From the NCBI GenBank assembly GCA_024641335.1, contig JAHEDG010000003.1:1-64000 (forward strand): a stretch of 64,000 nt of DNA. Reading direction: 5' to 3'. The stretch comes from Candidatus Zixiibacteriota bacterium. Its GTDB lineage: Bacteria; Zixibacteria; MSB-5A5; UBA10806. Positions within the stretch are counted from its first letter, which is position 1. The number at the start of each line of letters is the position of its first letter. Both the position numbers and the translations under genes were made by a program. Under the pieces are notes generated by a model that was given only the letters and a program-made list of their open reading frames with translations, was not told the origin of the DNA and searched no databases. Below, one piece after another: positions 9,402 through 18,036 of the stretch.

Positions 9402-11069
9402 ATGATCGAAATTAAAAACATATCGGTGGTTTTCAACGGCAGAGAAGGCAAAATCCCGGCCTTATCGTCCTTAAACCTCTCTATCGATCAGGGAGAGTAT
9501 CTCTCTATACTCGGCCCCAACGGTTCCGGCAAATCGACTCTCCTGAAAGCCGTATGCGGCCTGATTCCCGCGTCGGATGGAGAAATTCTTATCGATGGCG
9601 CGCCTGTCGTTCCGGGGAAGTTCGGCCGATTGCTTTTCGGAAAAGTCTCCGTCGTCCTCCAGGAACCGTCCGGTCAGTTCCTGATGCCTTCGGTCAAAAC
9701 CGAAATCATATCCGTATTACAGAATCTCGGACTGCCTGAGAATACGCAGCTGCAACGGCTCGATGCCATCGTAAAGCAGTTCTCGCTGGAGCCCCTGCTC
9801 GATCTGTTAGCTGATAATCTCTCCGGCGGACAAATGCAGATAATCAATCTGGCTTCTGCCGCCGCGGTTTCTCCCGGAATTCTGCTGTTGGACGAGCCGA
9901 CCACCTTTCTCGATAGACGATATCGTCGCGTTCTGCTCGATTATCTCGATGATCTTCACGGCCGCGGGCTGACTGTTATTCATATCACCCAGTACCCGGA
10001 GGAATCCCTTCGCTCCTCCAGAGTTTGCGTTCTCGACCACGGAGCTATTATTTATGACGGCGATCCGCGGAGCTGCTTTTCCGATCCGAATCTCATTGGG
10101 GGATCAAGGCTGGTTGTTCCACGCGATTTGAAATTCGAAAAAGCCTTCTGTTTCGATATGAATAATTCGGATGCGATGAAATCATTTATCTCTCGCTTGA
10201 ATCATCTGCCCGGCATTTCAGAAGCTAATGAGGATTCCGCTCCGGGGGAATACCCCCCTCTGATATCGTTGAAAAATGTCTCGTATTCCTATGAAAATAA
10301 TCCCTTCCAGCTGAATATCGAAAACCTGCGGTTCTATCCCGGTCAAATTACGGCTCTTGTTGGCCCGGCAGGCTCCGGCAAATCGACGCTTGCCTTGCTT
10401 CTGGCCGGCCTGCTAAAACCATCCAAGGGAGCCATTTTTCTGAATGATCGCCCTCTTGCCGATTACTCGTTCAAAGAGCTTCGCCTGCGAATCGGTATTG
10501 AATGGCAGCTTCCTGATTCAGTAATGATCGGCCCGACTGTTATGGATGACATCTCTTTTATCCTCGATAATCTCGACCTGAAAGTAGATCATCTCGATCA
10601 ACTGCTTTCCAGATCCGGATTGCGAGGATTCGAAAACCGTATCGTCGATTCGCTTTCCGGCGGGGAAAAACGGAAACTCTCTCTCGCCGGTCTGCTGGCC
10701 TCATCGCCGGATTTTCTGGCCCTGGACGAGCCGGCCGCTTTCCTTGATCCTTTTTCCCAAAACCAACTCTCGGCTATGATCGGTGATATCGCCCGGGACG
10801 GCAAAGGGATACTCATGATCGGCCATGATCTCCCGTTTATCGCCGAACTGGCCGAAAGAATCATCGGCATCAGGGACGGTCGAATCATGTTCGATATTTC
10901 CGCCAGGCAATTCTTCTCCTCTGATCAATACCTGCGAAAACTCGGGTTACCTGACGATCCTATGGTAACTTTCAGACAGAAACTGGCTGAAATCGGCCTT
11001 AATATTCCCGGAGCAACCATCGACCCTGAAATTGTCAGGACTTACTTGAAAAACCCCGGCCGGAATTGA
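9402..11069 (+). CDS. ecfA-like: Fused double ATPase of an ECF-type transporter
   Basis: The 555-aa protein has two ABC ATPase domains. The first (about 1-240) has Walker A GPNGSGKSTLL, signature LSGGQMQ and Walker B LLLDEPTTFLD; the second (about 285-510) has GPAGSGKSTLA, LSGGEKRK, ALDEPAAFLDP and switch His in MIGHDLPF. Such ATPases power energy-coupling-factor uptake of vitamins or metals with an EcfT membrane protein and a substrate-binding S protein. The only EcfT-like gene here is at 58 kb, and no S component is visible. In the first domain the switch position reads ITQYPEE, that is Gln instead of His. The C-terminal 40 residues are extra. Confidence 0.85.
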   Translation: MIEIKNISVVFNGREGKIPALSSLNLSIDQGEYLSILGPNGSGKSTLLKAVCGLIPASDGEILIDGAPVVPGKFGRLLFGKVSVVLQEPSGQFLMPSVKTEIISVLQNLGLPENTQLQRLDAIVKQFSLEPLLDLLADNLSGGQMQIINLASAAAVSPGILLLDEPTTFLDRRYRRVLLDYLDDLHGRGLTVIHITQYPEESLRSSRVCVLDHGAIIYDGDPRSCFSDPNLIGGSRLVVPRDLKFEKAFCFDMNNSDAMKSFISRLNHLPGISEANEDSAPGEYPPLISLKNVSYSYENNPFQLNIENLRFYPGQITALVGPAGSGKSTLALLLAGLLKPSKGAIFLNDRPLADYSFKELRLRIGIEWQLPDSVMIGPTVMDDISFILDNLDLKVDHLDQLLSRSGLRGFENRIVDSLSGGEKRKLSLAGLLASSPDFLALDEPAAFLDPFSQNQLSAMIGDIARDGKGILMIGHDLPFIAELAERIIGIRDGRIMFDISARQFFSSDQYLRKLGLPDDPMVTFRQKLAEIGLNIPGATIDPEIVRTYLKNPGRN

Positions 11070-11080
11070 ATAAATTTCCC

Positions 11081-11111
11081 TTGACATCAGGCCCGAAAAA
11101 AATTATTTATA
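11081..11111 (+). promoter_or_regulatory. Promoter of the pyr operon
   Basis: A consensus -35 TTGACA is followed after 17 bp by TATTTA (or TTTATA after 19 bp). It lies directly downstream of the ECF ATPase stop and upstream of the attenuator and pyrR. Confidence 0.6.
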
Positions 11112-11116
11112 CCAAA

Positions 11117-11202
11117 CGCCGGCTCCCGGCGGCCAAAAGGTCTGTGGCAGTGAATTTACCAGAAAAAGAACGCAGAATCCGCCTCACGGGCGGCTTTTTT
11201 TT
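11117..11202 (+). promoter_or_regulatory. Putative transcription attenuator of pyrRBC
   Basis: The leader contains a strong hairpin (CGCCGG-CTC-CCGGCG, 11117-11131) and then a terminator (CCGCC-TCACG-GGCGG followed by C and eight T, 11179-11202), all before pyrR. The GGCGG at 11128-11132 can pair with the CCGCC of the terminator, so two exclusive folds are possible. PyrR family proteins control such leaders by binding RNA with UMP. I do not recognise the classical PyrR anti-antiterminator loop sequence, so the binding site is inferred. Confidence 0.6.
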
Positions 11203-11249
11203 ATCAATGGACGTCTGGTGTCAGGCGACTTGATTATAACGGAGGGTCG

Positions 11250-11807
11250 ATGGCCAAAAAATCCACGGAAAAAATAATGACCGAAGATTCTATTGATCAG
11301 GCTGTGACACGTATAGCTCGCCAGATAGTGGAAAGAAACGATGGCGTCGACAATGTCGTCATTATCGGTATCCGCACCCGCGGCGCCTTCCTGGCCGAAC
11401 GGCTTAGAAAAACACTGGAAGATATCAGCGGCAACGATCTGCCAGTCGGCATCATGGATATAACCTTCTATAGAGATGATATCCAGGATAAACTCGATCA
11501 TCCGGTTGTGCAAAAAACAGAGATACTGTTCGATATCGTCGATAAGATCGTAGTCCTCGTCGATGACGTCCTCTATACAGGCCGAACCGTTCGGGCCGCC
11601 CTCGACGCTATCATCGATTTCGGCAGGCCCGGGGCCATTCAGCTGGCTGTTCTGGTAGATCGAGGACACCGAGAACTGCCCATCAGCGCCGATTACGCCG
11701 GCAAATCCGTATCCACATCCGCTGCCGAAAGGGTGGAGGTTCATCTAAAAGAACACGACGGAGCCGATGAAGTCATCATCGATAGAAGCGGAAGGGGAGG
11801 AGTATGA
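11250..11807 (+). CDS. pyrR: Bifunctional pyr operon RNA-binding regulator / uracil phosphoribosyltransferase PyrR
   Basis: The 185-aa phosphoribosyltransferase has the PRPP-binding motif [20 protein letters not shown] (about residues 98-117) and the PyrR phrases [14 protein letters not shown] and DITFYRDD. PyrR senses UMP and binds pyr leader RNA to promote termination, and it also makes UMP from uracil. Location as first gene behind a leader terminator supports the regulatory role. Its stop overlaps pyrB by 4 nt. A GGAGGG Shine-Dalgarno precedes the ATG. Confidence 0.93.
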   Translation: MAKKSTEKIMTEDSIDQAVTRIARQIVERNDGVDNVVIIGIRTRGAFLAERLRKTLEDISGNDLPVGIMDITFYRDDIQDKLDHPVVQKTEILFDIVDKIVVLVDDVLYTGRTVRAALDAIIDFGRPGAIQLAVLVDRGHRELPISADYAGKSVSTSAAERVEVHLKEHDGADEVIIDRSGRGGV

Positions 11808-12742
11808 GCCTCTCGATTCGCCATCTCCTCGGTCTGGAAGGTGTCTCCGCCGATGATATCAGCATGATCCTCGATACGGCGGTTTCATTCAAAGAGGTTC
11901 TTTCCAGAAAGATCCCCAAAGTGCCGACTCTGCGTGGCATCACCATCGTAAACCTCTTTTATGAGCCCTCCACCCGAACCAGAATATCATTCGAACTGGC
12001 CGAAAAAAGACTCTCCGCCGATACCGTTAATTTCTCCGCTTCCGGATCATCGGTCTCCAAAGGGGAGTCCCTCAAGGATACCGTCTGGAATATCGAAGCC
12101 ATGAAAATCGACATGATTGTCATTCGCCACGGAGCGTCGGGAGCGCCCCACTATCTGACCACCTGCTGCCAGTCGACTGTTATCAACGCCGGTGACGGAG
12201 CCCACGAGCACCCGACTCAGGGCCTGCTGGATATGTACACCATCAGAGAAAAATACGGCCGTCTCGAAGGCCTCAAAGTAGTAATCGTCGGCGATATCAA
12301 ACATTCCCGTGTCGCCAGATCGAATATCTGGGGATTGCTGACTATGGGAGCCCAAGTTTCGGTCTGCGGCCCGCCCACCCTTCTCCCGGTTGAAATGGAG
12401 AAATTCGGAGTACGAGTCTTTGACGATCTGGACGAGGCTTTGGCCGGCGCGGACGTGGTCAATATCCTCAGGGTCCAGAAAGAACGGCAAAAAGCCGGAC
12501 TCCTGCCGTCGATGAGGGAATACAGCCGTTATTACGGGATCACCAAAAACAAACTAAAATTGCTCAACGATAATTTTACCATCATGCATCCAGGTCCGAT
12601 GAACCGCGGTGTGGAAATATCATCCGAGGTCGCCGAAGGGCCGTATTCGGTCATTCTTCCCCAGGTTACCAACGGTGTCGCTGTCAGAATGGCTGTCCTC
12701 TATCTTCTCTCCGGCGGAAAGGGTAAAGTTTATGAAGAATAA
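11804..12742 (+). CDS. pyrB: Aspartate carbamoyltransferase catalytic subunit
   Basis: The 312-aa enzyme has the carbamoyl-phosphate motif [16 protein letters not shown] and the aspartate region motif [13 protein letters not shown], and [16 protein letters not shown]. It condenses carbamoyl phosphate with aspartate, the committed step of pyrimidine synthesis. No pyrI regulatory subunit is nearby; the next gene is dihydroorotase, as in the class whose ATCase associates with PyrC. The dihydroorotase start lies 11 nt inside its 3' end. Confidence 0.96.
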   Translation: MSLSIRHLLGLEGVSADDISMILDTAVSFKEVLSRKIPKVPTLRGITIVNLFYEPSTRTRISFELAEKRLSADTVNFSASGSSVSKGESLKDTVWNIEAMKIDMIVIRHGASGAPHYLTTCCQSTVINAGDGAHEHPTQGLLDMYTIREKYGRLEGLKVVIVGDIKHSRVARSNIWGLLTMGAQVSVCGPPTLLPVEMEKFGVRVFDDLDEALAGADVVNILRVQKERQKAGLLPSMREYSRYYGITKNKLKLLNDNFTIMHPGPMNRGVEISSEVAEGPYSVILPQVTNGVAVRMAVLYLLSGGKGKVYEE

Positions 12743-14018
12743 TCTGATATTGGCTGGCGGAAAAATTGTCGATCCGGCGACCGGTTATTTCGGTCCGGCC
12801 GCCGTCTATCTCGAAAACGGTCAAATCGCCAAAATCGAAAAACGCCCGAAGGAAAAACCCTCGGGGAAAAATGTTCTTAAGCTCGACGGTATGATTATCT
12901 GCCCCGGACTGATCGATATGCATGTGCATCTGAGAGAACCCGGTCGGGAAGACGAGGAAACTGTTCTCTCCGGAGCCGAAGCCGCGGCCGCAGGAGGATT
13001 CACCGCCATTGCCTGTATGCCCAATACCGATCCGGCCATAGATAATGCCGAAACAGTCGAATATATCAATGAAAGAGCCTCGCTGGCTCCGGTTAAAGTT
13101 TATCCCATCGGCGCGGTTACAGTCGGACGAAAAGGCGAAAATCTGACCGAGATGATGGAAATGGCTGCCTGCGGAGCGGTGGCTTTCAGCGATGACGGTT
13201 CCGGGGTGCAGAACAACGATCTCATGCGGCGCGCCCTCGAATATGCCCGGTCATGCGACGTGCCTGTTATCAGCCATTGCGAATATTCCGATCTGGCCGC
13301 TGAAGGTGTTATGAATGAGAGCTTCGTCTCTACCCGGCTCGGCATGAAAGGAATACCATCCGTGGCTGAGGAGCTGATGGCCGCCAGGGATATCATGCTG
13401 GCTCAGTATACAGGAGGAATAATTCATATCGCTCATGTATCTACCGCCGGAACGGTCGATCTTATCAGGAAAGCCAAAAAAGCCGGGATCAGGGTAACCG
13501 CCGAGGCAACGCCCCACCACTTTACTCTCACCGACGACCTCATCGAATCTTTCGATACCAATCTTAAGGTTAATCCTCCGCTTAGAACAAAGAAGGACGT
13601 CGACGCTGTTAAAAAGGGATTGAAAGACGGTACAATCGACGCGATAGCCTCCGATCACGCTCCTCATTCGCCCGAAGAAAAAGAGCTCGAGTTCGATTAC
13701 GCCCCTTTCGGAGCTATCGGCCTGGAAACTGCCCTGGGTCTGGTCATCACAGAACTGATCGACCCGGGTTTATTGTCCTGGATAGAGGCTGTCAAATGTC
13801 TGTCTCTCGCCCCCGCGACTATCCTTAATGTACCGGGAGGGAAGCTGGAAGCAGGCGCACCGGCCGATATCACCGTGATTGATCCCAAACTGGAATGGAT
13901 GGTCAACCCGGACGAATTCAAATCGCTCTCCAGAAATACCCCATTCCGGGGACGAAAGCTCACCGGCAGGGCCGTCATGACCATTGTCAACGGAAACGTA
14001 GTTTACTCCATGATGTAA
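12732..14018 (+). CDS. pyrC: Dihydroorotase
   Basis: The ORF is open from 12609, but homology starts at [18 protein letters not shown], so I use the ATG at 12732 (428 aa). It is a type I cyclic amidohydrolase: metal-binding MHVHLREPGREDEET, MPNTDPAIDN, the His sites in SHCEYSDLA and IHIAHVSTAG, and the late Asp in IASDHAPHSPEEK. It cyclises carbamoyl-aspartate to dihydroorotate in the cytoplasm. The 11-nt overlap with pyrB indicates translational coupling. Confidence 0.96.
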   Translation: MKNNLILAGGKIVDPATGYFGPAAVYLENGQIAKIEKRPKEKPSGKNVLKLDGMIICPGLIDMHVHLREPGREDEETVLSGAEAAAAGGFTAIACMPNTDPAIDNAETVEYINERASLAPVKVYPIGAVTVGRKGENLTEMMEMAACGAVAFSDDGSGVQNNDLMRRALEYARSCDVPVISHCEYSDLAAEGVMNESFVSTRLGMKGIPSVAEELMAARDIMLAQYTGGIIHIAHVSTAGTVDLIRKAKKAGIRVTAEATPHHFTLTDDLIESFDTNLKVNPPLRTKKDVDAVKKGLKDGTIDAIASDHAPHSPEEKELEFDYAPFGAIGLETALGLVITELIDPGLLSWIEAVKCLSLAPATILNVPGGKLEAGAPADITVIDPKLEWMVNPDEFKSLSRNTPFRGRKLTGRAVMTIVNGNVVYSMM

Positions 14019-14021
14019 ATT

Positions 14022-14441
14022 GTGCCGGTCTGTCGAGACATAATAAAAGTCAACACCGTCGGCTTCTGCTCGATCCACGATATCACCCCCGATGTCTCCG
14101 CCATTGTCGATAAATCCGGCATCTTTCAGGGAATTTGTACTGTGGCTGTACGAGGCTCGACTGCCGCTGTCAGCACAATAGAATACGAACCCGGACTCCT
14201 TGAGGATATACCAGGGCTCATGCAGAAACTAATCCCCGGAGGAATTCCTTATGAACATGACAAAACCTGGGGCGATGGTAACGGATTCTCGCATCTGCGG
14301 TCATTCCTTCTGAAAACATCGCTGACCGTCCCTTTCGATCACAGTAAGCTCGATCTCGGAACCTGGCAGCAGATTATCCTGATAGATTTCGATAACCGTC
14401 CCAGGTCTCGCGAACTTGTTGTCCAGCTGGTGGGAGAATAA
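14022..14441 (+). CDS. yjbQ: YjbQ/UPF0047 family protein
   Basis: The 139-aa protein has the UPF0047 signature: IHDITPDV, EYEPGLLEDIP, the HDKTWGDGNGFSHLR block and LGTWQQIILIDFDNRPR. The family is annotated as secondary thiamine-phosphate synthase from a weak activity in E. coli; the physiological reaction is unsettled. A GTG start follows the pyrC stop by 3 nt, and its stop shares one base with mtnA. It is therefore a passenger, or a functional partner, in the pyrimidine operon. Confidence 0.88.
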   Translation: MPVCRDIIKVNTVGFCSIHDITPDVSAIVDKSGIFQGICTVAVRGSTAAVSTIEYEPGLLEDIPGLMQKLIPGGIPYEHDKTWGDGNGFSHLRSFLLKTSLTVPFDHSKLDLGTWQQIILIDFDNRPRSRELVVQLVGE

Positions 14442-15454
14442 TGGATATCTTCGCCAAACTCGGCTTCCGTCCGATCTTTTGGAGTGACGGCCATCTGATA
14501 GTTCTCGATCAACGCAAGCTCCCTACGGAGGAATCTTATATACGCCTGGAAACGGTTGAACAGGCTGTCATGGCTATCTCCGATCTAATTGTCCGCGGAG
14601 CCCCTCTGATCGGGATTACCGCCGCTTATGCCTTAACTCTCCTGCCGAATATTTCCGATAACCTGGCCTTTGAAAATTCCTGCGCCATGCTGAAATCGAC
14701 TCGTCCCACAGCCGTGAATCTCTCCTGGGCGGTCGATAGAATGGCCGCTTTCTATCGACAGGCCGTCAATCGCGAGAATTTAGCTGATGATCTTCTTGCC
14801 GAAGCGGTCAGGATTCATCAGGAAGATGCCGAGTCATGCCGGAAAATCGGTGATCATGGGAATCAGGTCATCTCCGATCCTTGTCGTATCCTCACTCATT
14901 GCAACGCTGGAGCGCTGGCCACCGGAGGAATAGGCACCGCCCTCGGAGTCATCTATACGGCTTTCTTTTCAGGCAGGAAAATCGAAGCCTGGGTGGACGA
15001 GACCCGGCCGGTTCTGCAGGGGGCCAGACTGACCGCCTGGGAACTTTCCAGGGCCAAAGTACCTTTCAAGCTGATTACAGATAATATGGCAGCCGAGCTG
15101 ATGTCCCGGAAGCTGATTGACCTGGTCATCGTCGGCGCCGACAGGATCGCCGGCAATCTCGATATAGCCAATAAAATCGGTACTTATGGTTTGGCCGTCC
15201 TGGCTTCCTATCACGATATCCCGTTTTATTGTGCCGCCCCGACCTCCACTTTCGATACCGCTTGTCCCGACGGCCGTTCGATTCCAATCGAATTCAGGGC
15301 CGAAGCTGAAATAACCGCCATGTTCGGGAAAAATATCGCCCCGGAAAATTGCCCCGTCCGCAATCCGGCTTTCGATATCACTCCGAATGAGCTGATAACC
15401 GGCATAATAACCGAAAACGGTATCTTGAAGCCCGGCCGTCAAGGTCTCCGATAA
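14441..15454 (+). CDS. mtnA: S-methyl-5-thioribose-1-phosphate isomerase
   Basis: The 337-aa protein belongs to the eIF2B-like MtnA family: RGAPLIGITAAYAL, THCNAGALATGGIGTALGVI with the catalytic Cys, DETRPVLQGARLTAWEL and the catalytic Asp in VIVGADRIAGNLDIANKIGTY. It converts methylthioribose-1-P to methylthioribulose-1-P in methionine salvage. Some MtnA-like proteins act on ribose-1-P instead, so nucleoside salvage is an alternative that would suit the pyr context. No other mtn gene is visible here. Confidence 0.92.
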   Translation: MDIFAKLGFRPIFWSDGHLIVLDQRKLPTEESYIRLETVEQAVMAISDLIVRGAPLIGITAAYALTLLPNISDNLAFENSCAMLKSTRPTAVNLSWAVDRMAAFYRQAVNRENLADDLLAEAVRIHQEDAESCRKIGDHGNQVISDPCRILTHCNAGALATGGIGTALGVIYTAFFSGRKIEAWVDETRPVLQGARLTAWELSRAKVPFKLITDNMAAELMSRKLIDLVIVGADRIAGNLDIANKIGTYGLAVLASYHDIPFYCAAPTSTFDTACPDGRSIPIEFRAEAEITAMFGKNIAPENCPVRNPAFDITPNELITGIITENGILKPGRQGLR

Positions 15455-15662
15455 AATAATCAATCGCCCCTGTTTACGATGTAATCCATTGTTAATTAAA
15501 AGATTATGGTTAATACTGCCGCCCCGCCGGCCGAAAGGGATACTATTGCCGGTGACCCGTCCGAGCATGACGGTTATTACCGGTCTGTTTGTCGAAAAAA
15601 GGTCAGGAACGAAGGTAATTCTCGAAAAGGGGATAAAAGGGGGAAAATTCGGATTATTTTGC

Positions 15663-15690
15663 TTGACATAGGCATACTAATCTTTAAATT
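15663..15690 (+). promoter_or_regulatory. Promoter of rplM-rpsI
   Basis: TTGACA, a 16-bp spacer and TAAATT lie about 45 bp upstream of the rplM ATG. The rest of the 282-bp gap from mtnA (15455-15662) shows nothing recognisable: no convincing terminator, ORF or repeat. Confidence 0.6.
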
Positions 15691-15736
15691 ACATGATTTG
15701 TTGAATTTAAAGGGAGTTAGGCTAAACGGAGCCAGG

Positions 15737-16174
15737 ATGGATTCTAAAACTTTAGTACCAAAACAGGACAGAGAAAAGCAAAAGTGGTATCTTATTGATG
15801 CCGAGGGCGAAGTTCTTGGACGGCTGGCTACAAAAGTCGCCACGCTCTTGCGCGGCAAAGATAGCCCGCTATTCACACCTCATCTCGATATGGGCGCCTT
15901 CGTCGTTGTCATCAACGCCGAAAAAATCGCCCTGACCGGCAGAAAGCTCCTGCTGAAGAAGTACTATTCCTATTCAGGATATCCCGGTGGGTTAAAGGAA
16001 ACTTCTGTCCAGAGCATGCTGCAAAAACACCCCGAAAGGGTCGTGGAAAAAGCGGTCAAAGGGATGCTGCCTCATAACAGGCTCGGACGGCGTATTAACA
16101 AAAAGCTGTTCGTTTATACGGGCAAAGATCATCCCCATAAATCGCAAAAACCTGAAACTATTAGTGTTCAATAA
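15737..16174 (+). CDS. rplM: 50S ribosomal protein L13
   Basis: The ORF is open from 15506 but L13 homology begins at [32 protein letters not shown], so the ATG at 15737 (145 aa, the usual size) is used. Signatures are [15 protein letters not shown], the internal [14 protein letters not shown] and the [21 protein letters not shown] block. It is an early assembly protein of the large subunit. rpsI follows, the conserved L13-S9 pair. Confidence 0.98.
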   Translation: MDSKTLVPKQDREKQKWYLIDAEGEVLGRLATKVATLLRGKDSPLFTPHLDMGAFVVVINAEKIALTGRKLLLKKYYSYSGYPGGLKETSVQSMLQKHPERVVEKAVKGMLPHNRLGRRINKKLFVYTGKDHPHKSQKPETISVQ

Positions 16175-16191
16175 ATTTTTTGGGAGGACAA

Positions 16192-16584
16192 TTGGCCGAC
16201 GATCACTTCACAGCGACCGGACGACGCAAAAACGCGGTTGCCAGTGTAATCGTTAAAGGCGGCCGCGGAAAAGTCATGGTAAACGGCAAGGATATTAGTG
16301 CCTACCTCTGCCGTTCAACCCTGGTTATGCACGCCCTGAAGCCCCTCGATGTTACCGAACTCCAGGGGAAACTCGATATCACCTGCGTAGCCAGAGGTGG
16401 AGGACTTACCGGACAGGCCGGAGCGATAAGACTGGCTATCGCCAGAGCGCTTATAAAATATGATTCCGAGTTCCGCCCTTTGTTGAAACGTAACGATTTG
16501 CTTATTCGCGATCCCCGTATGGTGGAACGCAAAAAGTATGGCCAGGTTAAGGCCCGCAAACGTTTCCAATTCTCGAAGAGATAA
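16192..16584 (+). CDS. rpsI: 30S ribosomal protein S9
   Basis: Although the ORF track starts at 16180, the TTG at 16192 has GGGAGG just upstream and gives 130 aa, the canonical S9 length. Features are TGRRKNAVASVIVKGGRGK, the GGGLTGQAGAIRLAIARAL block and the invariant C-terminal tail KARKRFQFSKR that reaches the P-site tRNA. A TTG start for an essential ribosomal protein is unusual, but both candidate starts are TTG. Confidence 0.97.
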   Translation: MADDHFTATGRRKNAVASVIVKGGRGKVMVNGKDISAYLCRSTLVMHALKPLDVTELQGKLDITCVARGGGLTGQAGAIRLAIARALIKYDSEFRPLLKRNDLLIRDPRMVERKKYGQVKARKRFQFSKR

Positions 16585-16613
16585 TTTCTTAACGACGCAC
16601 ATCGGTGGACCTT

Positions 16614-16649
16614 GCGCGGGGGTCTCTCAACATCTAATGAGAGCCGCGC
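16614..16649 (+). promoter_or_regulatory. Structured leader hairpin upstream of rpsB
   Basis: GCGCGG (16614-16619) pairs with CCGCGC (16644-16649), and inside it CTCTCA pairs with TGAGAG around an ACATCTAA loop, leaving a one-sided GGGT bulge. No T-run follows, so it is not a terminator. rpsB leaders commonly carry an S2-binding autoregulatory structure; that role here is inferred from position and shape. Confidence 0.5.
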
Positions 16650-16682
16650 GGGGGAAGAAACCGATGGAGGAGAAACCAAACA

Positions 16683-17441
16683 ATGTCTAATCTAACTGTT
16701 AAAGATCTGCTCGAATCAGGGGTCCACTTCGGTCATCAGACCCGCAGATGGAACCCCAAAATGAAGAAATTCATTTTCACCGCCAAAAATGGCATCTATA
16801 TCATCGATCTCAACAAAACCCTGCTCTCTCTGAACAGGGCCTGCCAGAAAGTTCGCGAGGTCGTCGAAGGCGGCGGACGAATACTCTACGTAGGCACCAA
16901 AAAACAAGCCAAGGACGTCATTAAAACACAAGCCCTGCGCTCCGGACAATTCTATATCACCGAACGCTGGCTGGGCGGGATGCTGACTAATTTCGCCACC
17001 ATCAAACGGAATGTCAAAAGACTAAAAGATATCGAAAAAATGAGAGAGGAAGGCCTTCTTGAAAAAATGACCAAGAAGGAGATCAGCAGAATAGAAAAAG
17101 AAGCCTCCAGACTCGATAAATTCCTCTCCGGAATAAGAGAAATGTACACGCTGCCGTCGCTGCTCTTCGTAGTCGACAGCAAAAAAGAAAAAATCGCGGT
17201 CGCCGAAGCCAATATACTGAATATTCCGGTCATCGGAATTCTCGATACCAATTCCGACCCCGATCCGATCAATTTCCCGCTAGCGGCCAATGACGACGCT
17301 ATCAAATCGATCTCGGTGCTGACCAGGGCCATCGCCGATGCCGCGATCACAGCCCAAACCAAAGTCAGCTCCCAGGAAATGGAACAGGCAGCCGCAGACG
17401 ATAACCAGTCCGATGACACAAGCGCTGAGGAGAATCAATAA
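16683..17441 (+). CDS. rpsB: 30S ribosomal protein S2
   Basis: The 252-aa protein has S2 hallmarks: LLESGVHFGHQTRRWNPKM, YVGTKKQAKD, RWLGGMLTNFATI and LFVVDSKKEKIAVAEANILNIPVIGILDTNSDPD. A Ser/Gln/acidic C-terminal tail follows the conserved region. It heads the classical rpsB-tsf-pyrH-frr-uppS-cdsA cluster. The ATG has GGAGG upstream. Confidence 0.98.
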   Translation: MSNLTVKDLLESGVHFGHQTRRWNPKMKKFIFTAKNGIYIIDLNKTLLSLNRACQKVREVVEGGGRILYVGTKKQAKDVIKTQALRSGQFYITERWLGGMLTNFATIKRNVKRLKDIEKMREEGLLEKMTKKEISRIEKEASRLDKFLSGIREMYTLPSLLFVVDSKKEKIAVAEANILNIPVIGILDTNSDPDPINFPLAANDDAIKSISVLTRAIADAAITAQTKVSSQEMEQAAADDNQSDDTSAEENQ

Positions 17442-17442
17442 A

Positions 17443-18036
17443 ATGGCAATTTCGGCAAAACAGGTAAAAGATCTGCGTGACGCTACAGGCGCCGGAATGA
17501 TGGACTGCAAAAAAGCCCTGACCGAATCCGATGGTGATTTCGAGAAGGCCGTAGCTTTCCTCCGTAAACAAGGACTCTCCAAAGCCGCTAAAAAAGCCGA
17601 TCGTACAGCCGACGAAGGTTTGATATATTCCTATATTCATCCCGGAAGCAAACTCGGAGTACTGCTCGAAATCAATTGCGAAACCGATTTCGTCGCCCGC
17701 ACCGACGATTTCCAGCAGCTGGCCAAGGATATTGCCATGCACGTGGCCGCCGCCAGCCCGCTGGTTGTGGAACGCGGCCAGATCGAACCCGGCCTGATCG
17801 AAAAAGAGGCTGATATCTATCGCACCCAGGCCCTCAACGAAGGCAAACCCGAAAAAGTCGTCGATAAAATCGTCGAAGGGCGTCTCGAAAAATATTACCA
17901 GGAGATAGTTCTTCTGGAACAGCCCTTCGTTAAAAACCAGGATGTCACCCTGAAAGACCTGCTCACCGATGCCATCGGCAAAATGGGTGAGAATATACTC
18001 ATAAAAAGGTTCGTTCGTTTCAGACTGGGGGAATAA
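17443..18036 (+). CDS. tsf: Elongation factor Ts
   Basis: The N-terminal region of the longer ORF (from 17338) overlaps rpsB and is spurious; the ATG at 17443 gives 197 aa. It has the UBA-like N-terminal domain with RDATGAGMMDCKKAL, then GLSKAAKKADRTADEG and one core domain with INCETDFVARTDDF. This is the short one-core-domain form, like that of Thermus, instead of the 280-aa E. coli form. It is the guanine nucleotide exchange factor for EF-Tu. Confidence 0.97.
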   Translation: MAISAKQVKDLRDATGAGMMDCKKALTESDGDFEKAVAFLRKQGLSKAAKKADRTADEGLIYSYIHPGSKLGVLLEINCETDFVARTDDFQQLAKDIAMHVAAASPLVVERGQIEPGLIEKEADIYRTQALNEGKPEKVVDKIVEGRLEKYYQEIVLLEQPFVKNQDVTLKDLLTDAIGKMGENILIKRFVRFRLGE

